In this document: positions 26,217-36,017 of the stretch, in pieces
Numbering within the stretch: the first letter of the stretch is position 1
How the letters are laid out: each line of letters starts with the position of its first letter
Assembly (NCBI RefSeq): GCF_002222615.2
Contig: NZ_CP022412.2
Coordinates: 4,216,001 to 4,280,000 of the forward strand
DNA: 64,000 nucleotides
Reading direction: 5' to 3'
Source: Bacteroides caccae
Lineage (GTDB): Bacteria > Bacteroidota > Bacteroidia > Bacteroidales > Bacteroidaceae
Position numbers and translations under genes: made by a program
The notes under the pieces: generated by a model
Told to the model about the DNA's origin: nothing
Seen by the model: the letters and a program-made list of their open reading frames with translations, nothing else
Databases searched by the model: none

Positions 26217-28796
26217 CTACTCACCTTTAGCCATTTGAATACTGACATCAGTCTGCCCCTCTACTTCTATTGTTTTATCGGCAAATCCTTTTTTCGAGAA
26301 AATAAGTCTGCCATTATCTTTCACCTTGATAGTATATGTGCCCCGATAGTCAGTCAACGCACTTTCACCGGATTCTTCGGACTGGACTTTCACTCTGGCA
26401 AGCGGAGTTGCCTGTATATCACGGACAGTTCCTTTTACTTGAATCACTTTTCCATCTGTCCGTGATTTGAAAGAAGTACCGGACACCGTCTGTCCTCCCT
26501 TTCCGGAAGAACCGATATACACCGGAAGGTTGAAATAAATCCGGTCGGAAGAAGTACCTACCTGTAATTCAAATTTGCCCGATTCGAGATAACGATTGCC
26601 CAAATCATCTGTCAGATAAAATTCATGAACAGGAATCATTATAGTCGTTTCCCGTGTCTGTCCGGGAAGTAAATCTACTTTTCTGAAACCTTTCAACTGC
26701 TTCACCGGTGTCATCACCGAGCTGACCACATCTCGCATATATACCTGTATCACCTCTTTCCCGGTTCTTTTCCCCGTATTTTTCAATTGAACAGTCACAC
26801 AAACGGTATCATTAGCCTGATAGAGTTCCTTATCTGTAACAGCTTTCAGATATTCAAATTGAGTATAGCTCAATCCATATCCAAATGCCCATAGCGGGGA
26901 ACTATTTGAGAAAACATAATCTCTTCCCGGCTTTTCATAAGTTCCCGGCTCTTTATAATATCCTTTATCCGTAGGCAAATAGTTATAATAGACAGGGAGA
27001 TGCCCCGTACTTTGCGGAAATGAAAAAGTCAGTTTTCCGGAAGGGTTCACATTGCCAAACAAAATATCCGCAATAGAGTTTCCTTCCTGTTCGCCAGCAT
27101 ACCATTGCGCCAATATCGCCGGAATATTCTCTTTCACCCAAGGTATGGCAAAAGGCTTTCCTGCCACCAATATAACAACCACCGGCTTTCCCACAGCAAA
27201 AACCTCACGTATTAATTGTTCTTGTGCACCGGTCAAAGAGATATCACTCAAATCGATTCCTTCTCCGCTAGTAGACGGCTCTTGAGTATGACGTACGAAC
27301 GCTGTACTCGAACTCCCCACAAATATCAAAGCAACATCACTATGACGGGCAGCATCCACAGCCTCCGCTATCCCCGAAGTATCCAAAGAAGCCAAAGAAC
27401 ATCCTTTAGCATAGTTGATTTTCACCCTATCACCCAACAAGTTTTTGATTCCTTGAAGCGGTGTCACTCCATCTTCTTTCTTTTTACTCCAGGTATAATC
27501 TCCAAATTGTACATTATCCGCATTAGGACCAATCACCGCTACTGACTTCAAATTTCGAACATTCAGCGGCAACAACTGTCCATCGTTCTTCAGCAATACG
27601 GTCGATTCGTCTGCAATCCTACGTGAAAGTTTCACACTTTCTTTCGAACGGAGAGGAAGCCGATAGACTGCTTGTTCCTGATAGGGATCTTCAAATAACC
27701 CCAATTCAAATTTAGCACGAAGCACTCGTCTCACGGCCTGATCGATATAGCTGATATCAAACTCTCCATTCCGTATTTTATCAGCCAGCACTGCATAGCA
27801 AGAGCTGGAAGCCTCCACGTCCATTCCGGCGGTCAAAACCTGCCGGGCCGCTTCGAAATCATCCACCGCCGTCTTATGGAAAGTCTTCAGCATACTGACA
27901 ACTCCCCAATCCGAATAAACATATCCCCGGAAACCAAATCTATTGCGCAAAATATCCGTCAGCATAAAACGAGAAGCAGAATTAGGAATTCTATTCCAAG
28001 AATTATAACTGGACATGACAGCCATAATTTCAGTTTCAGCAAGCACAGCCTCAAATGGTTTCAAATAAATATCAAATAAATCACGTACACCACACTCCAC
28101 CGAAGCCAGATTCAATCCACCCAAAGGATTACCATGCGGACCGTAATGCTTCAACATCGGAGAAATTCCATGTTCCATATATCCTTTTACCTCAGCAACC
28201 GCCATCTTTGAACAAAGAAAAGGATCTTCACCAAAAGACTCTTCTACACGTCCCCAACGTAAATCACGTACAACATCAATACAAGGTGCCAACACTTGCT
28301 TCACTCCCATCGTATTCAGTTCGCCTGCAATATGTTTAGTCTTTTCGTAAGCCAGTTCTGGATTGAAAGTACTCCCCATCGCGATATTCTGAGGGTAGAT
28401 AGTTGTTCCCTCATGCACCACTCCATGCAAAGATTCGGCAACCGGAAATCCGGGAATACCCAGACGTGTTTTTTCTACCATATAGGTTTGTATCTCACGG
28501 AAAGTCTTACGACAGCTTGCAGCCGTCAATGGAAAACCTTCAAAGAACCCATATCCTATTCCACCGCACATCTTATCCAACTTCTCTTGATTCAGGATCT
28601 GTCCATCGAACACATCCCACGAATGCAAATGACGAATCTGAGCTATCTTTTCTTCCAGTGTCATCCGGCCCAGCAAGTCATTCACTCTTAGTTCTGTAGG
28701 AAGAAGTGGATTCTTATAAGAAAATGATTGCTGTGCGTTAACTGTAAGTATACAGCCCGACATCGCCACTAGTACGAGGCCTATATATTTCTTCAT
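26217..28796 (-). CDS. GH3 family glycosidase with C-terminal CarboxypepD-like domain (PUL2)
   Basis: An 859-residue exported GH3 enzyme (signal peptide to about 22, VNAQQ). The N-terminal barrel carries MTLEEKIAQIRHL, GVVHEGTTIYPQNIAMGST, RWGRVEESFGEDPFL and the nucleophile Asp near 295 in VYSDWGVVS. The (alpha/beta)6 sandwich (STVLLKNDGQLLPL, VAVIGPNADN) and the FnIII-like domain (VKNTGKRTGKEVIQVYMRD) follow. The last 75 residues form an extra transthyretin-like CarboxypepD_reg domain (PLARVKVQSEESGESALTDY), unusual for GH3 enzymes. GH3 enzymes cleave beta-glucosyl, xylosyl or N-acetylglucosaminyl ends; which applies here cannot be read. Confidence 0.93.
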   Translation of the reverse strand: MKKYIGLVLVAMSGCILTVNAQQSFSYKNPLLPTELRVNDLLGRMTLEEKIAQIRHLHSWDVFDGQILNQEKLDKMCGGIGYGFFEGFPLTAASCRKTFREIQTYMVEKTRLGIPGFPVAESLHGVVHEGTTIYPQNIAMGSTFNPELAYEKTKHIAGELNTMGVKQVLAPCIDVVRDLRWGRVEESFGEDPFLCSKMAVAEVKGYMEHGISPMLKHYGPHGNPLGGLNLASVECGVRDLFDIYLKPFEAVLAETEIMAVMSSYNSWNRIPNSASRFMLTDILRNRFGFRGYVYSDWGVVSMLKTFHKTAVDDFEAARQVLTAGMDVEASSSCYAVLADKIRNGEFDISYIDQAVRRVLRAKFELGLFEDPYQEQAVYRLPLRSKESVKLSRRIADESTVLLKNDGQLLPLNVRNLKSVAVIGPNADNVQFGDYTWSKKKEDGVTPLQGIKNLLGDRVKINYAKGCSLASLDTSGIAEAVDAARHSDVALIFVGSSSTAFVRHTQEPSTSGEGIDLSDISLTGAQEQLIREVFAVGKPVVVILVAGKPFAIPWVKENIPAILAQWYAGEQEGNSIADILFGNVNPSGKLTFSFPQSTGHLPVYYNYLPTDKGYYKEPGTYEKPGRDYVFSNSSPLWAFGYGLSYTQFEYLKAVTDKELYQANDTVCVTVQLKNTGKRTGKEVIQVYMRDVVSSVMTPVKQLKGFRKVDLLPGQTRETTIMIPVHEFYLTDDLGNRYLESGKFELQVGTSSDRIYFNLPVYIGSSGKGGQTVSGTSFKSRTDGKVIQVKGTVRDIQATPLARVKVQSEESGESALTDYRGTYTIKVKDNGRLIFSKKGFADKTIEVEGQTDVSIQMAKGE

Positions 28797-28820
28797 ATTC
28801 TCTTATTTTGGTTAATCTAT

Positions 28821-29504
28821 TTATCTAAGTTTAAACTTTACACTACTACGAATATCGGCTGAGGAGGCTCCTATTAAAGCTCGAAATTCTCCCGGTTCCA
28901 CCACCCATTCGTGTTTCTCATCGTCATAATATTCAGTGCATAATGTTTCACACATACAGCTACTCCGTTTTTCTGTACACCTTTTATGTAAGGTACTACC
29001 ATACGGGATGCCCCAAATGGGTCTTCTCCCATATATTCGAAATTCCGGCCGTTCAGCGGGCTACGATAGATATTAACTCCCGGCCCCAATAGGACATTCT
29101 TATTGCGGTAGCGTGCTTCTTCTCCAATATTGCTTCCATATATATAAGATAATTCGGGATTCCACGTAGCCGCCAAACAGGTTAATGCCGGAAAGGCAAT
29201 ACAAGAATCATTCGTCCACTTAGCTATATTCCATTGATCCCAAAGCAGTTCTTCACGTACATCGTGTGGACCATCAGACATCCAGTTTTCAGGAATCCCT
29301 AAACGAAGAACACCGGGAGAACTGAACTTAGATTGGGCATGGGTCATTACCGCTTTTTCTTCCAAAATCATGCGTGCCAAAGCATTCTTCCACACGCTTC
29401 TCTATAGGTTGATTATTATCCAAATAAATGGGAACCTCTTGCTGCTGTGCAAAACTACATATCGTCCAAAGACCCACTGCTCCTAATATCCATACTTTCA
29501 TTAT
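28821..29504 (-). pseudogene. GH3 glycosidase pseudogene, frameshifted and internally deleted
   Basis: The start (ATG at 29504) gives a normal signal peptide (MKVWILGAVGLWTICSFAQQ) and enters the GH3 N-terminus. A one-base frameshift near 29390 (RVEE, then ALARMILEEKAVMTHAQ in the next frame) breaks it. The new frame runs through SDGPHDVREE, FPALTCLAATWNPEL, GPGVNIYRSPLNGRNFEYMGEDP and VAVCVKHYALN. Near 28940 it jumps to the last 35 residues of a GH3 in another frame (DDEKHEWVVEPGEFRALIGASSADI...FKLR) ending at TAA 28821. About 1.5-1.9 kb of a typical GH3, including the nucleophile, is missing. The product would be dead. Confidence 0.88.
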
Positions 29505-29507
29505 ATA

Positions 29508-29771
29508 TTACTCAAACTTGGGTTTATGCTCCTTGGGGTAGCTGAAGGTATTATTCATTACCCAGCGACCCTTATAGATTTTAGCGCCGTAGATGTTAAA
29601 TAGTTTCTTACCTTTCTCGTTTATCAGACCATCAGACCACCACTCGGTAGTAGGATACAACATCAGTACCCCGTCGGCACTGTTACACACACTCTTCACA
29701 GCGTAAAGCGGGTAAATCAATTCAGCTTTGTTATTCTTTATATCATATTGCCACACATTCTCAATACTCTC
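29508..29771 (-). pseudogene. 3' remnant of an unrecognised PUL gene
   Basis: About 85 codons remain open after an in-frame TGA near 29772, ending at 29508, 3 bp before the GH3 pseudogene start. The peptide (MWQYDIKNNKAELIYPLYAV, GVLMLYPTTEWWSDG, AKIYKGRWVMNNTF) has no signal peptide and reads like the C-terminal blades of an exported sialidase/BNR-type or similar propeller protein. That assignment is a guess. Its tight spacing to the next gene and lack of a start suggest the 5' part was lost when the upstream region decayed. Confidence 0.5.
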
Positions 29772-29937
29772 TCAAATACAAGAATATTCAACAAAAGACT
29801 ATTCTAAAGGAGTAATATTTGACATAGTTTTATTACATCACCCAAAGTTGTCTTAAAAACTTGCTTCATACTAAACAAAGAAAATTCTTTCAAGCAAGGA
29901 TATCTATAAATATCATATTCCATTTAAATTCCCTTTG

Positions 29938-30416
29938 TTAAATTTCCAGTTTTTTTCAATCAATCTCTTGCAACGTTGGTGCCACAGCTTCATTCGCTTT
30001 AACAGCTTTATGGTTATAATCAGTATGTTTACTTACCCTTCTACACCTATGATTTGAATATAAACAGCATAGAAACTTTCCTTTATCAGTTCGAATAACT
30101 AATTGGCGTAATTTTGATATTCATTCGTTACCTCTTCTGGAACATTATACTGTATATATCTTCAATTCTTGTCAGGTACCCAAAAATGTCCTTTCAATAC
30201 CATATCAATAACTACATATTCACCAAACATAGCAGCACACACAATGATTACCACCAACTATCGAATTTACCAAACGACTAGAGTCGTATTTCTTAATCCA
30301 CGCAGCTATCTCCACAGTCTTGAGATAAAACAAATAGTACATTAAGATAATCGGAATGAAAAACCGGTATGCCAAGAAATGTGTATTCCAGCTATCCTTC
30401 CGTATTCTTTTTCCAT
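29938..30416 (-). pseudogene. Heavily decayed GH2-type glycosidase 3' end
   Basis: No open frame remains, but translation of the minus strand across frames recovers a GH2 catalytic-domain C-terminus: AAWIKKYDSSRLVNSIVGGN (about 30310-30250), FGEYVVIDMVLKGHFWVPDKN, then after a TGA RYIQYNVPEEVTNEYQNYAN, a TAG, LFELIKESFYAVYIQ, a TAA, and in another frame KAVKANEAVAPTLQEID. At least three in-frame stops and several frameshifts are present, with a Trp codon to TGA and a Gln codon to TAG among them. Intact homologues read like GHLWQPDKNWGYIQ. The upstream 600 or more residues of a GH2 are absent. The rest of 29772-30503 holds nothing else I recognise. Confidence 0.75.
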
Positions 30417-30503
30417 TTTAAATCGCTATATATCGTGACCAAAAGGTAATAGCAACCTAACCTTTATACAAAATTCATCTTGAAATACTCCCCTACAACT
30501 ATT

Positions 30504-32141
30504 TTATTTCATTAGTACATGCTTGGCATAATTTACACTTTCCCGTTTATAAAATCCAACAAGACTGCTCAAACGCTTCAAGAATTCCTGATAGTCTTTC
30601 TCCTCCGGCATCATCCATTGCACCTCTGCTAAAGCTGCTATTCGCGGAACCATCATGTATTCTACATGTTCAGGAGTGGCAATATACTCTGTCCACACAT
30701 TCGCCTGCACACCAAGAATATACTTTTTTTCCTCCTTTTCCAACTCTGTTGCCACCGGCTCAAAACCATATACCTTTTCAACAGTCACTCCGCTGCCCAT
30801 CGCCAGTGGTTCCTGCGCCTTGTCGTCAGACTGATAATAATCAAAGTACATATAATCATTCGGCGTCATAATCACATCATGTTTCAACTTTGCAGCTTTG
30901 ATACCTCCCCGTATCCCACGCCATGACATCACCGTAGCATTCGGCGCCACATCACCTTCCAAGATCTCATCCCAGCCAATAATCTGTCGTCCCCTTTCAT
31001 TGAGATATCGTTCGATACGCTTCATACAATAACTCTGTAACCGGTCTTCGGTAGAATGTTTTCTATCAGTTCTCAAGCCCTCTTTCTTCGCCAATCCCTG
31101 ACATTTCGGACACATCTCCCAACGAGTTCGGGGAGCTTCATCCCCACCGATATGTATGTACTTGGACGGAAAAAGTTCTATCACCTCTGACAATACACCT
31201 TCTAGAAATTCATACGTCTTTTCATTTCCTAAGCAAAGAACATCCGGAAAGACTCCCCAATGACATGCCACTTCATAAGGACCTCCCGTACAACCCAGTT
31301 CCGGATAGGCTGCCAGTGCAGCCAACATGTGTCCCGGCAAATCAATCTCGGGGATAACTGTAACATATCGCTCCTGCGCATACTTCACGATCTCCCTTAT
31401 CTCATCCTGCGTATAAAAACCGCCATAAGGTTTTCCGTCAAACTCTGTCCGGCTAGCGCCAATTCCCGTCTCTTTACGTATAGAACCTATCTCCGTCAAC
31501 CGGGGATATTTCTTTATTTCAATTCTCCATCCCTGATCTTCCGTCAGATGCCAATGAAAATAATTCATATTGTGCATAGCAAGTAAATCAATATACCGCT
31601 TCACAAAGTCGACCGAGAAAAAATGACGTCCCACATCCAGCATCATTCCCCGATAAGCAAATCGGGGAGCGTCTTTAATGACAGCTGCAGGCAAAATGAT
31701 ATCTGAACCATAAGCTATAGCAGGAACAGACTTGCGCAACGTCTGCAAACCATAGAAAACCCCATTGGCAGCCTGCCCTTTTATCGTCACCCTGTCCGGT
31801 AGCACAGTCAGTTCATATCCTTCCGGGTTGTCAATCGAAGCATCCAGCCCTAACATAATCACATTCTCGTCATTCCCACCTTGCCCGGGTTCCACTTTCA
31901 ACCGCCTTCCTGTTGTTTCTTCAATGTATCCGGCAAGGAATTGTGCATTCCTTTCTAAAAGAACATTATCTTCAGGATAAAGAATCCGGGTATCTTTCTC
32001 AACAACAAAAGAATTCCCATCTACCATTACTATTTCATGTGGTAAAGGTATTACATTCCTATAGTCCGCCTCCACTCTTTCCGAAATATCGCACGCGGCT
32101 ATAACAACGAATATCACGCTTATTGTAATCAGTTTCTTCAT
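30504..32141 (-). CDS. GH20 beta-N-acetylhexosaminidase, lipoprotein (PUL2)
   Basis: A 545-residue retaining hexosaminidase. The signal peptide ends with FVVIAAC (lipobox Cys16). An N-terminal GH20b domain (about 25-150; VIPLPHEIVMVDG, GLDASIDNPEGYELTV) precedes the barrel (FAYRGMMLDVGRHFFSVDFVKRYIDLLAMH, FHWHLTEDQGWRIEIKKYP, IPEIDLPGHMLAAL). The Asp-Glu catalytic pair lies near 333-334 in IHIGGDEAPRTRW; the mechanism uses the substrate N-acetyl group. The C-terminal VQANVWTEYIATPEHVEYMMVPR is typical. It cleaves terminal beta-GlcNAc/GalNAc. A second GH20 lies 3.9 kb upstream in the operon. The decayed GH2 lies directly downstream. Confidence 0.95.
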   Translation of the reverse strand: MKKLITISVIFVVIAACDISERVEADYRNVIPLPHEIVMVDGNSFVVEKDTRILYPEDNVLLERNAQFLAGYIEETTGRRLKVEPGQGGNDENVIMLGLDASIDNPEGYELTVLPDRVTIKGQAANGVFYGLQTLRKSVPAIAYGSDIILPAAVIKDAPRFAYRGMMLDVGRHFFSVDFVKRYIDLLAMHNMNYFHWHLTEDQGWRIEIKKYPRLTEIGSIRKETGIGASRTEFDGKPYGGFYTQDEIREIVKYAQERYVTVIPEIDLPGHMLAALAAYPELGCTGGPYEVACHWGVFPDVLCLGNEKTYEFLEGVLSEVIELFPSKYIHIGGDEAPRTRWEMCPKCQGLAKKEGLRTDRKHSTEDRLQSYCMKRIERYLNERGRQIIGWDEILEGDVAPNATVMSWRGIRGGIKAAKLKHDVIMTPNDYMYFDYYQSDDKAQEPLAMGSGVTVEKVYGFEPVATELEKEEKKYILGVQANVWTEYIATPEHVEYMMVPRIAALAEVQWMMPEEKDYQEFLKRLSSLVGFYKRESVNYAKHVLMK

Positions 32142-32152
32142 ATCGTTTCTGC

Positions 32153-34477
32153 TTAGTCGATATTGGGAGTATCCCAGATTTTGTCTTTCTCGCAGTCTAT
32201 ATACAGTATTTCACTGCCACACTTCATGCGGAAACGTCCTTGCTCCAACCGCCATTTCCTATCCTGACCGACAAAAGCCAGATCGCTTCCTTTCAACTTC
32301 ATAACAACTTTCTTAGTTTCACCCGGTTGTAATTCAACTTTCTCAAAATAACGAAGACGGATCACATCTGGTGAAACACTAGCTGCCAAATCACTGGAAT
32401 ACAACAGGACCGTTTCCTTACCTGCCCTTTCTCCCACGTTCTTTACATCCACTTCAAATATCAGTTCATCATCCGCATTGAAAGTCGTACGATTCACTTT
32501 AAAATTACTATACTCATAGGACGTATAACTTAATCCATGTCCAAAGGGCCATTGAATATCCATAACCGCATCATAATTATACTCCCCTTCCATAGTTCCC
32601 ATCTGTTCACACGGCTTATAATCATACGTAGCAAGCGAATTGATGAATTTCGGATAGGTAAAAGGCAATTTACCGCTAAAGTTCGCATCTCCGGCAATCA
32701 AGTCAGCCAACGCATCTCCACCGTAATTTCCCGGCAACATAATATGAACCACCGCTTTTGCCAAAGGTTCTATCTCATGGATTATACGCGGCCGTCCTTC
32801 GTTCAGAACCAATATTACCGGCTTTCCTGTTGCCGCAAGTGCTCTCACCAACTCTTTCTGATTGGAAGAAAGATTCAAGTCATTCAGATTTCCCGGAGTC
32901 TCACAATACGTATTCTCTCCTATACAAGCTATTATCACATCCGCCCTACCGGCAGCAGTAACTGCCTTTCCTATTTCCGGACGATTTTCTTTCCACCAGT
33001 TATCATTAGGATCAGCAACATACGTCACTCCCGGTTCATAGATAATATTTTCCGTACCAAACTTGTTGCATAATGCTTCATAGATAGTATTATAAGCCTG
33101 CGCAAATTCATCCGCCAACTCTCCCTGCCAACTGTAAGACCATCCTCCGTTGAGACAACGCATAGCATTGGCGTTCGGACCTGCCAACAATATCTTCGTT
33201 CCCTTACGTAAAGGCAAAAGTTCTCCTTCATTTTTCAACAAGACCTCCGATTCCCTAGCAGCTTGCAATGCCACTTCTGCAAACTCCCGACTTCCAAACT
33301 TGTCATATTTCCGAATATCCCAGTATGGATTCTCAAACAATCCCAAGCGGAATTTCAAACGTAATACACGTCGTACGGCATCGTCAATACGTTCCATTGA
33401 AACAGCCCCTTCCTCAACCAGTTCTTTCAAGTCGATACAAAACTGTCCCTCCGAAGGAATCATTGCCATATCAATACCCGCATTGACAGCCAGCCTGACG
33501 GCATCTTTCTTGCTGCTTGCAATATGGTCGCGAAAATACAGATTATTAATATCATTCCAATCGGTCACAATCATTCCATCCCAGTTCAAGTCCTCCTTCA
33601 ACCATCCGGTCAATAACTCTTTATTGGCATGAAACGCCACCCCGCTATTATTGGCGGAATTGACCATCAGCGACAAGGCACCCGCACGAATCGCCGCCTT
33701 GAAAGGAGCAAAGTATTTCTCACGCATGTCAATATCGGTAATAGAAGAAGGAGTACGGTCTTTACCGGAGACTGGAACCCCATATCCCATAAAATGCTTG
33801 ATACAGGATGAAATATGATATTCATCCACCTTATTCGGATTATCCCCCTGCAAACCACGTACAGCCTGTACAGCCATTTGTGCATTCACATAGGTATCTT
33901 CCCCGAAACTTTCCCACATACGCGGCCAACGAGGATCGCGCCCGAGATCCATTACAGGAGCAAATGTCCACGGTACACAACAAGCGCGAGTCTCGTAAGC
34001 CGTAATCTCCGCACAACGCCTGGCCAGTTCCCTGTTGAAAGTAGCCGCCATATTGATACCTTGAGGAAAATAAGTAGCGTCTTGCGTATATGAAGCCCCG
34101 TGAATTTGATCCAAACCATAAATGCATGGAATCCCGATTTCTTCCAAAGATTTCTTTTGAATCTGTGTGATCACTTCTGCAAACACTTCCTTTTTCTGGC
34201 TGACTCCGAAAGGAATATTCAGTAACGAACCTACCTTATATTTGCCAATCACCGTATCCAGTAACGCCTCGCTCAATTTATTATTGTTTTTATCCGTCAC
34301 TACCCCAATGGTCAGTTCGCACATCTGGCCAATCTTCTCTTCAAGAGTCATGCCTTTCAGCAGTTTCTCTATTTTTCCTTCTATTTCCGGATCTGACGGA
34401 ATGGCAGGAACCGGTTGTCTTTCGGCACAAGCCGAAAAAATGCTTCCAAACAATAAAGTTGTTAATAGTTTTTTCAT
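32153..34477 (-). CDS. GH3 family glycosidase, lipoprotein (PUL2)
   Basis: A 774-residue GH3 enzyme with lipobox FSAC (Cys17). The barrel carries [66 protein letters not shown] and the nucleophile Asp near 305 in MIVTDWNDI. The sandwich and acid/base region follow ([39 protein letters not shown]), then FnIII ([19 protein letters not shown]). It belongs to the beta-glucosidase-like branch, different from the other GH3 in this operon. The stop is 12 bp before the GH20 start. Confidence 0.95.
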   Translation of the reverse strand: MKKLLTTLLFGSIFSACAERQPVPAIPSDPEIEGKIEKLLKGMTLEEKIGQMCELTIGVVTDKNNNKLSEALLDTVIGKYKVGSLLNIPFGVSQKKEVFAEVITQIQKKSLEEIGIPCIYGLDQIHGASYTQDATYFPQGINMAATFNRELARRCAEITAYETRACCVPWTFAPVMDLGRDPRWPRMWESFGEDTYVNAQMAVQAVRGLQGDNPNKVDEYHISSCIKHFMGYGVPVSGKDRTPSSITDIDMREKYFAPFKAAIRAGALSLMVNSANNSGVAFHANKELLTGWLKEDLNWDGMIVTDWNDINNLYFRDHIASSKKDAVRLAVNAGIDMAMIPSEGQFCIDLKELVEEGAVSMERIDDAVRRVLRLKFRLGLFENPYWDIRKYDKFGSREFAEVALQAARESEVLLKNEGELLPLRKGTKILLAGPNANAMRCLNGGWSYSWQGELADEFAQAYNTIYEALCNKFGTENIIYEPGVTYVADPNDNWWKENRPEIGKAVTAAGRADVIIACIGENTYCETPGNLNDLNLSSNQKELVRALAATGKPVILVLNEGRPRIIHEIEPLAKAVVHIMLPGNYGGDALADLIAGDANFSGKLPFTYPKFINSLATYDYKPCEQMGTMEGEYNYDAVMDIQWPFGHGLSYTSYEYSNFKVNRTTFNADDELIFEVDVKNVGERAGKETVLLYSSDLAASVSPDVIRLRYFEKVELQPGETKKVVMKLKGSDLAFVGQDRKWRLEQGRFRMKCGSEILYIDCEKDKIWDTPNID

Positions 34478-34489
34478 GGTAATTCGTAT

Positions 34490-36010
34490 TTATTTAAATT
34501 GTAAATTCTCTATATATGGATTGACAAACAGATATTTTCTACAATCAGCCTTCTTTATCTGTCTTCCGTTAAACACAACATTATCAAATGTCACATTCTG
34601 TAAAGGAAACTCACGACTTACTCCCCGTACCTGGGCAGGCAGGTATTTGTCGCCTGTGAAAGTTATATTCCGAAAGACAACTCCGGACAAACTTCCTGTA
34701 TCTGTACCGTCACTTACTATCTCCACAGCAATTGGTCGTCCGCCATACAAGTTCTCAATCTGTATATTCTCGAATAGAATGTCAGACATCCGTCCACCAC
34801 CGCCAAGCCCCTCGTATATGCCAACACGTGCATTAATAGCCGCACATCCTCCTCTCCAGCCATCATCCCCCTCCTTGCTATCATACAATGCAGGTGTCTC
34901 CAATACGATACAATTTCTAAAAGTCACATTCCGGATATAATTCGTGCGAGGTTCACGAGACGTTCCGCACTCCGGGCCGACCAGAAACACATTGGCGCAA
35001 TCCGTCCAACCGACACAGTTCTCTACCAAAACATCCTCACACCCCATTTTCGCCAGTTCCTGATTCTTGATAGTGATACAATCATCATAATTCCGGAAAA
35101 AGCAATTACGTACCCTAACCTCGCGGCTATTACAAACATCCAGTCCGTCCGAGTTCAATATCCAGCTAATCTGTTTTACATTATCAACCAACAAGTCCTG
35201 CGAGTTCTTCAACCGGATCGTCCATGCCGGAGAATCAATTAAAGTAACTCCCGATATCTCCACGTTCCGACAATACTCGAAATTTATTAATTGCGTACGC
35301 CTCTCATCGCAATGAGTTTCCTTCGCACCACACAAGATTCCTCTCCCTGCAATCCGGACATTTTCTATCCCCTTTCCGACAACATATCCATACACAAAAG
35401 CACCCTCGTCCAAATAAAGCGTCTGGTTACTTTTCATCACGATACGTCCAACATCATGCTGCCCGGCCCCGTAATAAAGCACGTCCGGAACATCCTGAGC
35501 AGGCTTATCCACATCCGGCAAATCGGGAAACAAAAAAAGATTTTCCGCACGGTCACCGTCAAATTCTACGGAGACTTTCTGCGAAGCATCCGTCAGTTCA
35601 AACTCAATTCCGCCCTTTACCCTTTTATAATCTATTCCATAAGATACCGGACGTATCTCGACGTTCCGAAACCGGAAACAGGGTTCGACACGCACCTTCA
35701 CATTCTTTGCAAAATCCCGGACAAAAAGCGCATAGCTCATCGTATCACGCAACAGTTTCTGATTTTCCCAATCATTCCATATCTGCGGATGTTTCGAGAA
35801 AGAAGAAACCAACGCATTACGAACCTCTATCGGTTGCCATATTCCTTTCTCATCTTGAATGAAAACCTTATACGAGCGTTTACGGAATTCGGGTAAATGA
35901 ATCAATGCATTTTGGGGAGTAACGGACAAAGTTCTTCCCGGCACCGTCCTGTCGTCAGCTTTTAAAGCCACTGCAAACAGTGCAAATAATAAAATCAATA
36001 TATTTTTCAT
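34490..36010 (-). CDS. Clan GH-N (GH28-like) beta-helix enzyme (PUL2)
   Basis: A 506-residue exported protein (signal to about 19, AVALKADD). An N-terminal beta-sandwich (about 25-190; SIWNDW-like IWNDWENQKLLRDTMSYALF, VSVEFDGDRAENLFLFPD) precedes a right-handed beta-helix (TLYLDEGAFVYG, IAGRGILCGAK, ISGVTLIDSPAWTI). The helix carries NSDGLD (286-291) and YDDC (308-311), equivalents of the GH28 catalytic Asp motifs. The GHG histidine motif of GH28 is replaced by VGPECGT, and no RIK motif is seen. It is thus a divergent pectinase-fold hydrolase, perhaps acting on a uronic acid or other sugar. A longer paralogue lies two genes upstream. Confidence 0.75.
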   Translation of the reverse strand: MKNILILLFALFAVALKADDRTVPGRTLSVTPQNALIHLPEFRKRSYKVFIQDEKGIWQPIEVRNALVSSFSKHPQIWNDWENQKLLRDTMSYALFVRDFAKNVKVRVEPCFRFRNVEIRPVSYGIDYKRVKGGIEFELTDASQKVSVEFDGDRAENLFLFPDLPDVDKPAQDVPDVLYYGAGQHDVGRIVMKSNQTLYLDEGAFVYGYVVGKGIENVRIAGRGILCGAKETHCDERRTQLINFEYCRNVEISGVTLIDSPAWTIRLKNSQDLLVDNVKQISWILNSDGLDVCNSREVRVRNCFFRNYDDCITIKNQELAKMGCEDVLVENCVGWTDCANVFLVGPECGTSREPRTNYIRNVTFRNCIVLETPALYDSKEGDDGWRGGCAAINARVGIYEGLGGGGRMSDILFENIQIENLYGGRPIAVEIVSDGTDTGSLSGVVFRNITFTGDKYLPAQVRGVSREFPLQNVTFDNVVFNGRQIKKADCRKYLFVNPYIENLQFK

Positions 36011-36017
36011 CGGTCCT

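Noticed and set aside
26213..26248. Upstream ATG for the phosphoesterase-PQQ gene
   Set aside because: It overlaps the GH3 end and puts 12 residues ahead of the signal peptide; ATG at 26212 gives a normal signal and a 4-bp intergenic gap.
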